Assembly: GCA_963557065.1 (NCBI GenBank)
Contig: CAUWCT010000006.1
Span: forward strand, 1-64,000
DNA from: UMGS1370 sp963557065
GTDB lineage: Bacteria > Bacillota > Clostridia > Lachnospirales > Lachnospiraceae
Length of the DNA: 64,000 nucleotides
Direction of reading: 5' to 3'
Part shown: piece after piece, positions 49,788 to 58,114 of the stretch
Layout: every line of letters starts with the position of its first letter
Position numbering within the stretch: the first letter of the stretch is position 1
Notes under the pieces: model-generated
The model's input: only the letters and a program-made list of their open reading frames with translations
Database searches by the model: none
What the model was told of the DNA's origin: nothing
Position numbers and translations under genes: made by a program

Positions 49788-51239
49788 TTACAGCAGTTTC
49801 TTAAATTCATCGGCTACAAACTGTACCTTTGGCCCGATAATAACCTGAACTGCAGTCTTGCTTGGGCGGATAACTCCGCTTACGCCGGCAGATTTAATCT
49901 TCTTTTCATTGACTGCTGTGTAATCTTTGATTTCCAGACGAAGTCTGGTAATGCAGTTATCTACGCTGGCAACGTTCTCCTTGCCGCCCAGACCTTCCAG
50001 AATAATGGATGCCATGGTGGTAAAGTCGTCATTTGCCAGAACGATCTTGGTCTCATCCTCGCTGTCGTCTTCACGTCCAGGAGTTTTCAGATCAAATGCC
50101 TTGATAGCAAAACGGAATACTGCATAGAATACGATAGCTGCCGCAATACCTAACGGAATAATCAGCCAGGTCTTCTGTGCTGCAGGAAGCTGGGAACTGA
50201 ATACCAGGTCCGTTAAACCTGCGGAGAAGGAGAAACCTGCGCGGAATCCCAGAGTTAAGGTAATGAAAGTAAAGATACCGTACAGCAATGCGTAAATTAC
50301 ATACAGACCAGGAGCTAAGAACATGAATGCAAACTCAAAGGGTTCGGTAACGCCGCAGACAAATGCACAAAGAGCTGCTGCGCCTACCAGACCTGCTGCT
50401 TCTTTTCTTCTCTCTGGCTTTGCAGAATGAATAATTGCCAGAGCTGCTGCCGGAAGACCGAACATCATACATGGGAAGAATCCGGACATGTACATACCAG
50501 CCTGTCCGCCTGCACCGTTAAGCAGTTCGCCTGCCCAGAAGTTACCCAGGTCGTTGATGCCTGCTGCGTCAAACCAGAATACAGAGTTTAATGCGTGATG
50601 CAGACCGGTGGGGATCAGCAGACGGTTTAAGAATGCGTAAATACCTGCGCCTACTGCGCCTAATCCAACAATTCTCTCGCCAACCGTTACCAGAGCGCCG
50701 TAAACCATAGGCCAGATAAAGAACAGGATCGCTGCTGCGATAATGGATACTACTGCAGTTGCGATGGAAACGAAACGCTTGCCGGAGAAGAATGCCAGTG
50801 CATCCGGAAGCCGGGTTCCCTTAAACTTGTTGTAGCAGGAAGAACCGATGATACCTGCAACGATACCGATAAACTGGTTCTGAATCTTGGCAAATGCAGG
50901 ATCTGCTTCGCCGCCTACCAAGACTGCTACGGTTCCGCTGGAAAGCAGAGTAGTGATAACCAGCCAGGATACCAGACCTGCAAGACCAGAAGTACCCTCA
51001 TGGTCATCTGACATACCAACTGCAACACCGATTGCAAACAGCCAGGACATGTTGTCAATCAAAGCGCCGCCGGCTTTAATTAAGAAGAAGCCGATAACCG
51101 GGCCAACGCCTACAATATCTCCGCCCTGCATTGCGTTTGGAGACAGCGCATAGCCAATTCCCATTAAGATACCGCAAATCGGAAGACATGCAACCGGCAG
51201 CATCAGGGATTTACCGAGTTTTTGTAAATATTTCATCAT
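49788..51239 (-). CDS. nagE: PTS transporter subunit IICB, GlcNAc/glucose type
   Basis: Membrane permease that imports and phosphorylates an amino sugar or glucose, 483 residues. EIIC spans about residues 1-385 (FLNRLLIPTGLHHALNSVFWF and CGVTEPFEFAFMF are the glucose-superfamily signatures), followed by a linker and EIIB with the phospho-accepting Cys429 in DNCITRLRLEI. There is no IIA domain; crr at 15592-16110 may supply it. The glucosamine-like NSVFWFDAAGINDLGNF favours N-acetylglucosamine, but glucose cannot be excluded. AAGGAGG lies 10 nt before the ATG. Confidence 0.88.
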   Translation of the reverse strand: MMKYLQKLGKSLMLPVACLPICGILMGIGYALSPNAMQGGDIVGVGPVIGFFLIKAGGALIDNMSWLFAIGVAVGMSDDHEGTSGLAGLVSWLVITTLLSSGTVAVLVGGEADPAFAKIQNQFIGIVAGIIGSSCYNKFKGTRLPDALAFFSGKRFVSIATAVVSIIAAAILFFIWPMVYGALVTVGERIVGLGAVGAGIYAFLNRLLIPTGLHHALNSVFWFDAAGINDLGNFWAGELLNGAGGQAGMYMSGFFPCMMFGLPAAALAIIHSAKPERRKEAAGLVGAAALCAFVCGVTEPFEFAFMFLAPGLYVIYALLYGIFTFITLTLGFRAGFSFSAGLTDLVFSSQLPAAQKTWLIIPLGIAAAIVFYAVFRFAIKAFDLKTPGREDDSEDETKIVLANDDFTTMASIILEGLGGKENVASVDNCITRLRLEIKDYTAVNEKKIKSAGVSGVIRPSKTAVQVIIGPKVQFVADEFKKLL

Positions 51240-51267
51240 ATTTACGTTCCCTCCTTATTATTTATTA

Positions 51268-51283
51268 TGTTATAATTATAACA
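51268..51283. promoter_or_regulatory. 16-bp perfect palindrome over the nagE -10 region
   Basis: TGTTATAATTATAACA is its own reverse complement and contains TATAAT on both strands, about 30 bp before the nagE ATG. It is a likely operator and core promoter, placed to affect transcription in either direction across the 254-bp divergent gap 51240-51493. Rest of the gap: AT-rich, no gene. Confidence 0.55.
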
Positions 51284-51493
51284 ATTTCACAAAACCTGTA
51301 TATCCACAATCTTATCTTCTCTATGGACAATCTTGATTTATTAAATTTCCCTAAATTCCAATAACTTTTTATGAAATATTGATATAGATTTTTTTATCTT
51401 TTTTATGGATTATTTTGAGATTATGGAGTAAAATATACATGTTATATAAAAATAGATTTCGATTCTTATTCATAAGCACCAGAAAGGACGACT

Positions 51494-52546
51494 ATGGTTT
51501 TACTTTTTAAACGGTTTCCCCTGTCCAGGGAAATCATTTTGACAAAACTGAGGAATTTAAAGATCCACTACCGTCTTATTTTCTCATTCCTGTTTTCCAC
51601 CCTGTTTCCTCTTCTGGTAGTCTATCTGTACTCCTTTTTTCTCTATGGAAACAGCGAGCCTGCCGGACGCCTTCTGATTATGTGCATCCTTCTGATGTGC
51701 GTTCCTCTGGCCCTGACTACATACACATATTTAAGTATTTCCCAGCCTGTCCACAGAATGGTTGATGCCTGCCAGTCTGTTTCAGAAGGGAATCTGGACG
51801 TGCGGATTCAGGACTGCGCCAATGACGAACTTGCCTTTCTATCCGACAATATTGACGGAATGATTACGGAAATCCAGCTTCTTTTAGAGCAGCGCCAGGA
51901 AAGCGAGGCCAAAAAAAGAGAACTGGAATTAAAAATCCTTCAATACCAGATCAATCCCCATTTTCTGTTTAACACCTTAAATACCCTTCGTCTGGTAGCC
52001 CTGATGAACCACGATCATGTCGTATCTGAGGGAATCCTTTCTTTAAGTGAACTTCTGAAAAATACATTGGTAAATGACAACGAATTTATCACTATCCAGG
52101 AAGAGATCGACAACTTAAAACACTATTTTTCCATACAGACCATCCGCTATGCCGGAAGTTTTCATGTAAACTATGAGATTTCCCCGGAAACCTCCTCATT
52201 TTTCGTGCCCAAATTAATCCTTCAGCCTCTGGCGGAGAACTCTGTCCTTCATGGCTCTTATAATGACGGCACTGTCATGGAAATCTATATAACCAGCCGG
52301 TTTCAGGGAAATGATATTATATTGGAAGTCCGGGATGAAGGAAAAGGATTTGATCAGAATCAAAGCCCTTCCTCCTCTAACGGACTGGGAGGCATTGGCA
52401 CACGCAACGTAAATGACCGAATCCGCCTTTACTTTTCAGACCAGTATGGACTTACAGTCAAAAGCGCCAAAGGAACTGGAACCTGCTGCCGGATTCTTAT
52501 CCCTGCAGTTTCTTTTGAGGCGCTTGCCCACACACAAACCCATTAG
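51494..52546 (+). CDS. YesM-type sensor histidine kinase, short form
   Basis: Membrane histidine kinase, 350 residues. Two membrane helices (about 28-50 and 60-80) are separated by only about 8-10 residues, then a HAMP domain (about 80-135), the His_kinase domain with phospho-acceptor in QINPHFLFNTLNTL (about 155-170) and an HATPase_c domain (LQPLAENSVLHG, GKGFDQ, GLGGIGTRNVNDRI). The extracytoplasmic sensor domain usual in YesM kinases is absent, so it probably senses through the membrane or a partner. Coupled with the AraC-type regulator 9 nt downstream. Confidence 0.9.
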   Translation: MVLLFKRFPLSREIILTKLRNLKIHYRLIFSFLFSTLFPLLVVYLYSFFLYGNSEPAGRLLIMCILLMCVPLALTTYTYLSISQPVHRMVDACQSVSEGNLDVRIQDCANDELAFLSDNIDGMITEIQLLLEQRQESEAKKRELELKILQYQINPHFLFNTLNTLRLVALMNHDHVVSEGILSLSELLKNTLVNDNEFITIQEEIDNLKHYFSIQTIRYAGSFHVNYEISPETSSFFVPKLILQPLAENSVLHGSYNDGTVMEIYITSRFQGNDIILEVRDEGKGFDQNQSPSSSNGLGGIGTRNVNDRIRLYFSDQYGLTVKSAKGTGTCCRILIPAVSFEALAHTQTH

Positions 52547-52555
52547 GAGGCTTTT

Positions 52556-54133
52556 ATGTACCAGGTATTGATTGCTGATGATGAACCTATTGTCAAAATT
52601 GCACTTCAGTCTATGTTAAATTGGGAAGAACTGGGATTTCAGATCTGCGCCACCGCCTCTAACGGGCAGGAAGCTCTTAAAATGGCAGAGCGGTTTTGCC
52701 CGGATCTGATTATCTGCGATTTAAAAATGCCGGTATTGGACGGCATCGGTCTTATTGAAACCGCCAGACAGACCGGCATGGACTGCGAATTTCTGGTGAT
52801 CAGCAACTACGAAGATTTTAACTTTGTCCGCAGCGCTCTGGTGTTAGGCGCCTTTGATTATATTTTAAAGGTCAGCATCAGTCCTGAGGCTTTAACTGAG
52901 CAGTTAAAAAAAATCCGCGAGAAATTAGACGGCAAACAGTCTGTTTCCGTTTCCCAGAAAAGCCGGATTTCCGACAGCGCTTCCAAACAGCAAAAACATG
53001 CTGCCTGGAGAGATTTTTTTGTCCATCCTGCCCTCTCTTCCGCTCGTCTGATTCAGACCTTTGATTTTCCTCTGGACGCACCGGAGCAGGCCGACACCCT
53101 TTCTCTCTGCCAGATTTCCTTTGACGGATGTGCCAGGGACTCTGGCCTTCCGGCTGCCGAGTTAATCTGCAATACTTTAAAAAATGCTCTGGAACAGATG
53201 AGCCGGAGAGTCATCATCTTTTTGGACGACCGCAATGTGCTTGTGCTCCTTTCTGACAATGAACTGCTGGCCCGCAAAAGCACTATGGCCAGCCTGTGCG
53301 CCAGAATCTCCCAACTGTTTGGAGTATTTATGTCTCTGACACCGTCCATCCTCTACCAAAGCGGCCTGACGGATCTGGAAGAATCCCGAAACGTATATAC
53401 CGCCTTTTTGCCTGTTTTACAGCTAAACTTTTATGGACCATTAGGAATTGTGGACATCTCCACTTTAACAGAAAGCACCCCCCCTGCTCTTCCCTACAGG
53501 GAACTTTCCTCTAAAATTTTAGATTTCCCTAAAGATGAGCAGCTTTCTATGACATTTAAGGAAATCTCCTGTTTCCTTGCCCGCTGCCGCAAAGGCAATG
53601 TCCCGCCGTCAGATGCCATTCAATACTGTATCCGTCTGTTAGGCAGTCTGGAATACCAGCTTCCCGGACGGACTTCTCCTGTACATGAACAGCTGGCGGA
53701 CATTGCAGATTCTATGCGCAAGGCCGTCCATGCAGAGGAATTAATGAGCTATATTGCTTCTGCCCTTCCCCTGATCTTTGCTTCTGAATCCGAAGAAAAC
53801 GGGGAAAACTCCTTTAGTCTGGAGGTTTCCCAGGCCGTTTCCTACATAGAAGCCCACTATGACAGCAGAATCAGCCTGTCAGCCCTGGCCGATCATGTAG
53901 GATTAAGTTCCAGCTATCTCTGCCGGGTATTTAAAGAAGAAACCGGCTTTAATATCAATACTTATATCAACAATCTCCGAATGGCCAAAGCAGTCCGTCT
54001 TCTGGAGGACAAAAGCTGCTACATAAAAGAAGTGGCAATTTCCGTTGGTTTTGACGATCAGCTTTATTTCAGCCGTCTCTTTAAAAAATACTACGGCGTC
54101 ACTCCCTCCCAGTATCGGGCTTCCGTAAAATAA
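52556..54133 (+). CDS. YesN-type response regulator, REC plus AraC domain
   Basis: A 525-residue regulator. Receiver domain 1-120: acidic pair DDEP, phospho-Asp in LIICDLKMPVLDG (about residue 55), and the Lys in ILKVSIS. A long middle region (125-410) without a named domain separates it from a C-terminal AraC helix-turn-helix pair (about 425-525; ISLSALADHVGLSSSYLCRVFKEETGFNINTYI... and VAISVGFDDQLYFSRLFKKYYGVTPSQYR). AGGAGG precedes the ATG. It ends 9 bp from the convergent sigE stop. Targets are likely sugar-uptake genes such as divergent nagE. Confidence 0.92.
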   Translation: MYQVLIADDEPIVKIALQSMLNWEELGFQICATASNGQEALKMAERFCPDLIICDLKMPVLDGIGLIETARQTGMDCEFLVISNYEDFNFVRSALVLGAFDYILKVSISPEALTEQLKKIREKLDGKQSVSVSQKSRISDSASKQQKHAAWRDFFVHPALSSARLIQTFDFPLDAPEQADTLSLCQISFDGCARDSGLPAAELICNTLKNALEQMSRRVIIFLDDRNVLVLLSDNELLARKSTMASLCARISQLFGVFMSLTPSILYQSGLTDLEESRNVYTAFLPVLQLNFYGPLGIVDISTLTESTPPALPYRELSSKILDFPKDEQLSMTFKEISCFLARCRKGNVPPSDAIQYCIRLLGSLEYQLPGRTSPVHEQLADIADSMRKAVHAEELMSYIASALPLIFASESEENGENSFSLEVSQAVSYIEAHYDSRISLSALADHVGLSSSYLCRVFKEETGFNINTYINNLRMAKAVRLLEDKSCYIKEVAISVGFDDQLYFSRLFKKYYGVTPSQYRASVK

Positions 54134-54142
54134 GAAGAAGTT

Positions 54143-54883
54143 TTATTCAAACCGTACCATTTCCTTTTTCAGGCGTTTCATAATCTTTTTCTCCAGTCTG
54201 GAGATATAGGACTGTGAGATTCCCAGAAGATCGGCCACTTCTTTCTGGGTCATCTCATCTCCGTCTTCATTGGTAAGTCCAAACCGCAGTTCCACTATTT
54301 TGCGTTCTCTTGGCTCCAGACGGCTGATAGCGGAATTTAACAGATTTTTCTCAATTTCATCTTCAATATCTTTATAGATTACATCTTCGTCCGTTCCCAG
54401 AATATCGGACAGAAGCAGTTCATTTCCATCCCAGTCCACATTTAAGGGTTCATCAATGGACACTTCCATTTTTGTCTTGCTGCTGCGGCGAAGATGCATT
54501 AAAATCTCATTTTCAATACAGCGGGACGCATAGGTGGCCAGCTTAATATTTTTCTCCGGATTAAAGGTATTAATGGCTTTAATCAGCCCAATGGTTCCTA
54601 TGGAAATTAAATCTTCCACACCTACCCCTGTGTTGTCAAACTTTTTTGCTATGTAAACGACCAGACGAAGATTGTGCTCAATCAGCCCGGAACGCGCTTC
54701 TTTATCCCGTTCATCCCCAAGCCTTGCAATCAGTTCTGCCTCTTTTTCAGAATCCAGCGGCGGCGGCAGAATGTCCGCCCCTCCTATGTAATGGATTTCT
54801 CCCTGTTTCTGCATCAAAAATGTACGAAATCCGGATGCGGTTTTAAATTGAAAACGACTGGGTACTGAAACTTTAATAATCAT
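54143..54883 (-). CDS. sigE: Sporulation sigma factor SigE precursor
   Basis: Mother-cell sigma factor, 246 residues, made as pro-SigE. The N-terminal pro-sequence (about 1-30, before HYIGGADILPPPL) is removed by SpoIIGA. Region 2: DLISIGTIGLIKAINTFNPEKNIKLATYASRCIENEI; region 4: LEPRERKIVELRFGL...MTQKEVADLLGISQSYISRLEKKI. The start overlaps the spoIIGA stop in an ATGA, coupling enzyme and substrate. No terminator was seen in the 9-bp gap to the convergent response-regulator gene. Confidence 0.96.
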   Translation of the reverse strand: MIIKVSVPSRFQFKTASGFRTFLMQKQGEIHYIGGADILPPPLDSEKEAELIARLGDERDKEARSGLIEHNLRLVVYIAKKFDNTGVGVEDLISIGTIGLIKAINTFNPEKNIKLATYASRCIENEILMHLRRSSKTKMEVSIDEPLNVDWDGNELLLSDILGTDEDVIYKDIEDEIEKNLLNSAISRLEPRERKIVELRFGLTNEDGDEMTQKEVADLLGISQSYISRLEKKIMKRLKKEMVRFE

Positions 54884-55752
54884 AGTATCCTCCTTTTTTC
54901 CTGCTGCTGACTTTTCTCAAAAGAACTTCCGTTAAGCAAAAGCTGGTACTCTCCCCCAGGAGAAACAGCATGAGACGCCAATCCCACCAAAGGCTTTTCT
55001 AAGCAAACCGTTTCTTTTTCTGTCTCAATGCGTATCTCATCAAAAAAGATTGCAGGGAGCACTCCTCTTGGCTGTCCAATACTCTGATAGGGAATATACC
55101 GGACCTGCCGGACTGTTTTCACAATCTGTTTTGCCGTCTGACTGTCTAAAATGTGCACCGGCTTTTTCGCAAGCAAATCCATAAGCTGGTTGCCTGTATC
55201 CCACAACGCCGTAATCCGACATTCCTTGCCCTGATAGTTTAAAACGGCCGGATATAATTTCTGCTTTTTCTCCCGATTCTCACTGATAAAAATAACCGCT
55301 GCCCTGGCTAAACATATACTTCCTCCCACAGCGCACATAAGCGCTCCTGTAGAAAGCGGCTTTTCAGGCATAAAGGAAAGAATGCCATAAAGCAGTCCTC
55401 CCAATAAAACTGCCACAAACAAAAGACCGCTCATTGCCCGAAAAAAATTGCGCCTGTTCATCCTTCCCCAAACAGTGATTATCATCAGACTGCTGCCCAA
55501 AACAACGCTGAACCCTCTTAAAAGGAGCATCCATATCCATTCTCCTTGCTTTTCATCTGCCGGCAGTATCCGGACTATCAAAACCATTCCCAATACCGCT
55601 GCGCCAAACACTATACAGCCTGTAAGGGCTCCACAGACAATCTTAAAGTTCCTGGCCGGAAATCCAATGAATCTTTTTAACAGCATAAGCAGAAGCCAAT
55701 TTACGGCAAAGTTTATCATAAGCAGTTGATCCACATAGATTTTTACAGTCAA
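54880..55752 (-). CDS. spoIIGA: Sigma-E processing peptidase
   Basis: Membrane aspartic protease activating pro-SigE in the mother cell, 290 residues. Five hydrophobic helices fill residues 8-160; the soluble C-terminal half has the active-site triad ALWDTGNQLMD with Asp185. Start is TTG at 55752 (GGGAGG 5 nt upstream); the N-terminus TVKIYVDQLLMINFAVNWLLL fits the family. First gene of the spoIIG operon, with an unusual long-spacer promoter. Confidence 0.94.
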   Translation of the reverse strand: MTVKIYVDQLLMINFAVNWLLLMLLKRFIGFPARNFKIVCGALTGCIVFGAAVLGMVLIVRILPADEKQGEWIWMLLLRGFSVVLGSSLMIITVWGRMNRRNFFRAMSGLLFVAVLLGGLLYGILSFMPEKPLSTGALMCAVGGSICLARAAVIFISENREKKQKLYPAVLNYQGKECRITALWDTGNQLMDLLAKKPVHILDSQTAKQIVKTVRQVRYIPYQSIGQPRGVLPAIFFDEIRIETEKETVCLEKPLVGLASHAVSPGGEYQLLLNGSSFEKSQQQEKRRIL

Positions 55753-55780
55753 CTCTGCCTCCCTTCTGTCTTATGTCCTT

Positions 55781-55814
55781 ATTATACCTCCAGCCCAGAG
55801 CAAAATTTGTCAAA
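55781..55814 (-). promoter_or_regulatory. spoIIG-type promoter with 21-bp spacer and 0A-box-like -35
   Basis: TTGACA (55808-55813) and TATAAT (55781-55786), both consensus, are 21 bp apart in place of 17. The -35 overlaps TTTGTCAAA (55806-55814, plus strand), one mismatch from the 0A-box core TGTCGAA. In B. subtilis the spoIIG promoter likewise has an over-long spacer and needs Spo0A~P. Confidence 0.65.
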
Positions 55815-55860
55815 TCAATGTAGGAGATCCCCCTTTTTTACCGCCAAAATCCGCCTTTTT

Positions 55861-55956
55861 TCATAAGAGTTTTTCTGTCTGAATCTTCATAGGGCGGACG
55901 CCAGACGCTTCTTGTCCGCTGCAGGTGGGCAAGAAGATGCATGGCTGAACTGTTAC
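55861..55956. repeat. Left-half copy of the MITE-like repeat
   Basis: Ninety-six bases read on the minus strand match 41532-41627 of the full element with two differences (94/96). The copy stops abruptly inside the inner inverted repeat; the other half and second terminal repeat are missing, and no target duplication is visible. It lies between the spoIIG promoter and the ftsZ terminator. Remainder of the gap 55753-56026: AT-rich, no gene. Confidence 0.85.
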
Positions 55957-55968
55957 TTATATTGAAAT

Positions 55969-55997
55969 AAAAAAAGGCCGAAAATCGCTTTTCGGCC
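55969..55997 (-). terminator. Intrinsic terminator of ftsZ
   Basis: GGCCGAAA-AGCGAT-TTTCGGCC followed by TTTTTTT on the minus strand, 30 bp past the ftsZ stop. It separates ftsZ from spoIIGA. Confidence 0.9.
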
Positions 55998-56026
55998 AAT
56001 CCATTCATTTTATATCAATCATTCAC

Positions 56027-57232
56027 TTATCTTCTGTTGTTCTTTAAGAAATCCGGGATATTAATCTGTACTTCCCCGCGGTTTACAGGACGGTATGGAG
56101 CCTGTCCCGGCTGAGAAGCAAAAGATGGGGCAGAAGCAGTCGCTGCCGCTTCCGGATTGGTTCTTGGCGCTGTCCTCTGTGTCTGAGGTGCGCTCTGTGT
56201 CTGGTTTGCTGCCGGAGACTTTGGCTTAAAGTTTCCGGTATTAAATCCGGTCATAGCCTTTGCAACCGGAGTATTGGCGCCATGAGTATCCAAACCGGTA
56301 GCAATTACCGTAATACTTGCCTCATCCTGTGCGTTTTCATCGTACATAGCACCAAAGATAATATTGGCATCATCACCAGCCAGTTCCTGAACATAGCTGG
56401 CTGCTTCATTTGCCTCAATAAGGCTGATATCGCCGGAAATATTAATAATAACGTGGCTGGCGCCTTCAATGGTGGTCTCAAGCAGCGGACTGGATACAGC
56501 CTGTTTTACAGCTTCCAGTGCCTTGTCGTCGCCCTTGGCCTTTCCGATACCGATATGAGCAATGCCCTTGTCTACCATAACCGTCTCTACGTCTGCGAAG
56601 TCCAGATTGATTAAGCCAGGTACATTAATCAGGTCAGTAATTCCCTGAACCGCCTGCTGCAGCACCTCATCTGCCTTCTTTAACGCATCCGGCATAGTTG
56701 TTCTGCGATCTACAATCTCCAACAGCTTATCATTTGGAATCACAATTAACGTATCTACATTTTCTTTTAAACGCTCAATCCCTGCCAGTGCATTGGTCAT
56801 ACGGGTCTTTGCTTCAAAACGGAAGGGTTTGGTCACAACGCCTACTGTAAGAATTCCCATATCTTTTGCAATTCTTGCCACAATAGGAGCGGCTCCGGTA
56901 CCGGTGCCTCCGCCCATACCGCAGGTAACAAATACCATGTCTGCGCCTTTCATTGCCTGGGACAATTCTTCTGAACTCTCTTCTGCCGCCTTTTCACCAA
57001 TCTCCGGTCTGGCTCCTGCACCCAGTCCCTTGGTCAGTTTTTCACCGATCTGAAGTACAGTAGGCGCTTTGCAGAACTGCAGGGCCTGCTTGTCCGTATT
57101 AATGCCAATAAATTCCACACCTGCGATACTCTCTTCAATCATACGGTTTACAGCATTATTTCCTGCTCCGCCTACACCGATTACTATTATCCTGGCGGCG
57201 TTGTCTGCCTCATTTATTTTAATCTCCAACAA
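56027..57232 (-). CDS. ftsZ: Cell division protein FtsZ
   Basis: Tubulin-like GTPase forming the Z ring, 401 residues. GTP-binding GVGGAGNNAV (19-28) and tubulin signature GGGTGTGAAP (107-116); T7 loop NLDFADVETVM; a Gln/Ala/Thr/Pro-rich linker (about 325-385); C-terminal peptide INIPDFLKNNRR for FtsA/SepF binding. The start is assigned to TTG at 57232, giving MLEIKINE: AAGGAGG is 8 nt before it, whereas the in-frame ATG at 57238 is only 2 nt from that site. Own promoter (57310-57338). Confidence 0.96.
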   Translation of the reverse strand: MLEIKINEADNAARIIVIGVGGAGNNAVNRMIEESIAGVEFIGINTDKQALQFCKAPTVLQIGEKLTKGLGAGARPEIGEKAAEESSEELSQAMKGADMVFVTCGMGGGTGTGAAPIVARIAKDMGILTVGVVTKPFRFEAKTRMTNALAGIERLKENVDTLIVIPNDKLLEIVDRRTTMPDALKKADEVLQQAVQGITDLINVPGLINLDFADVETVMVDKGIAHIGIGKAKGDDKALEAVKQAVSSPLLETTIEGASHVIINISGDISLIEANEAASYVQELAGDDANIIFGAMYDENAQDEASITVIATGLDTHGANTPVAKAMTGFNTGNFKPKSPAANQTQSAPQTQRTAPRTNPEAAATASAPSFASQPGQAPYRPVNRGEVQINIPDFLKNNRR

Positions 57233-57309
57233 GACCATATCCTCCTTTAAATCTTCTTCTATCCTTGTATCTATCTCATTCTGTCGATTCCAATTTCAAC
57301 TCACCTTAT

Positions 57310-57338
57310 ACTATATTTGATTTCCCGGAAAATATCAA
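57310..57338 (-). promoter_or_regulatory. Predicted promoter of ftsZ
   Basis: TTGATA (57333-57338), 17 bp, TATAGT (57310-57315). The spacer contains the near-palindrome ATTTCCCGGAAAAT, and with flanks TTGAT/ATCAA the whole site is inverted-repeat-like. Confidence 0.65.
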
Positions 57339-57367
57339 GTTTTTTTTCAATAAATTCACAGTTCTTT

Positions 57368-58081
57368 TTATTCCTGGATAAAAGAGTACATGGAATCGCT
57401 TTTCAGTTCATCATATGTATCCAGATAAAGAGTTCCTTTCAGCCCCTCAAGCTGAGGCATCATATCATGGAGTTCCGATATTTTTCCATTCATATTATCG
57501 CTGCTGCCCAAAAACACCTTCACATCCCCCAGAATTAAAGTGGCCTGCCCTTTTGCATCATAATGAATCCGCTCCACATTCATATCATATAAAGACAATA
57601 CCTGGGTCAGGTTCAAAATCTCTGTAAAAACATTCATATTTTTAATAGGAAGCGGTTCTCCCAGCACAATCTGTCCGAATTCCAGTCCGTCAATCTGCGG
57701 AATCCCCTCCAGCTTATGGCTGGTACTTTCTACAATAATACCATCCTTATCAAAATACATATAGCTGTTTAAATAGGACACATACCCCACAATACTTTTT
57801 TCATAAACCATAACTTCTACTTTAAAAGGGCTCCTGAAAATCATATCGTAGTCCGCCACAAACGTAATCTCTTTATGGGGTTTAAACTTTTCTTTGTACA
57901 GACAGTACAGAGTATTCCTGTCTATCGGTTCCGGAAACAGAAGTTCTGTCATCTGTTCGCTGGTATGTCTGGTGCTGCCGGTTATTGTGATTTCTTTTAT
58001 CCGGACAGACCACAAAAGGATTCCCAGCAGCAGCATGGCTGCCGCCAGAATCCATTTTTTCAAACCTTTTTTCTGCTTCAT
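57368..58081 (-). CDS. divIB: Cell division protein DivIB/FtsQ
   Basis: Divisome protein, 237 residues: short cytoplasmic basic start (KQKKGLKKW), one membrane helix (about 10-27), POTRA domain (28-98, VRIKEITITGSTRHTSEQM) and a FtsQ-type beta domain (100-230). Family length is slightly short. It bridges early and late division proteins. 33 bp after murA's stop, in the same transcript. Confidence 0.9.
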   Translation of the reverse strand: MKQKKGLKKWILAAAMLLLGILLWSVRIKEITITGSTRHTSEQMTELLFPEPIDRNTLYCLYKEKFKPHKEITFVADYDMIFRSPFKVEVMVYEKSIVGYVSYLNSYMYFDKDGIIVESTSHKLEGIPQIDGLEFGQIVLGEPLPIKNMNVFTEILNLTQVLSLYDMNVERIHYDAKGQATLILGDVKVFLGSSDNMNGKISELHDMMPQLEGLKGTLYLDTYDELKSDSMYSFIQE

Positions 58082-58114
58082 CTTATGATGCTTCTCTCTT
58101 TCTGCTCTTATGGC

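Noticed and set aside
57233..57238. ATG start for FtsZ at 57238
   Set aside because: Only 2 nt separate it from the AAGGAGG site; the TTG at 57232 has normal spacing and gives the expected MLEIK start.
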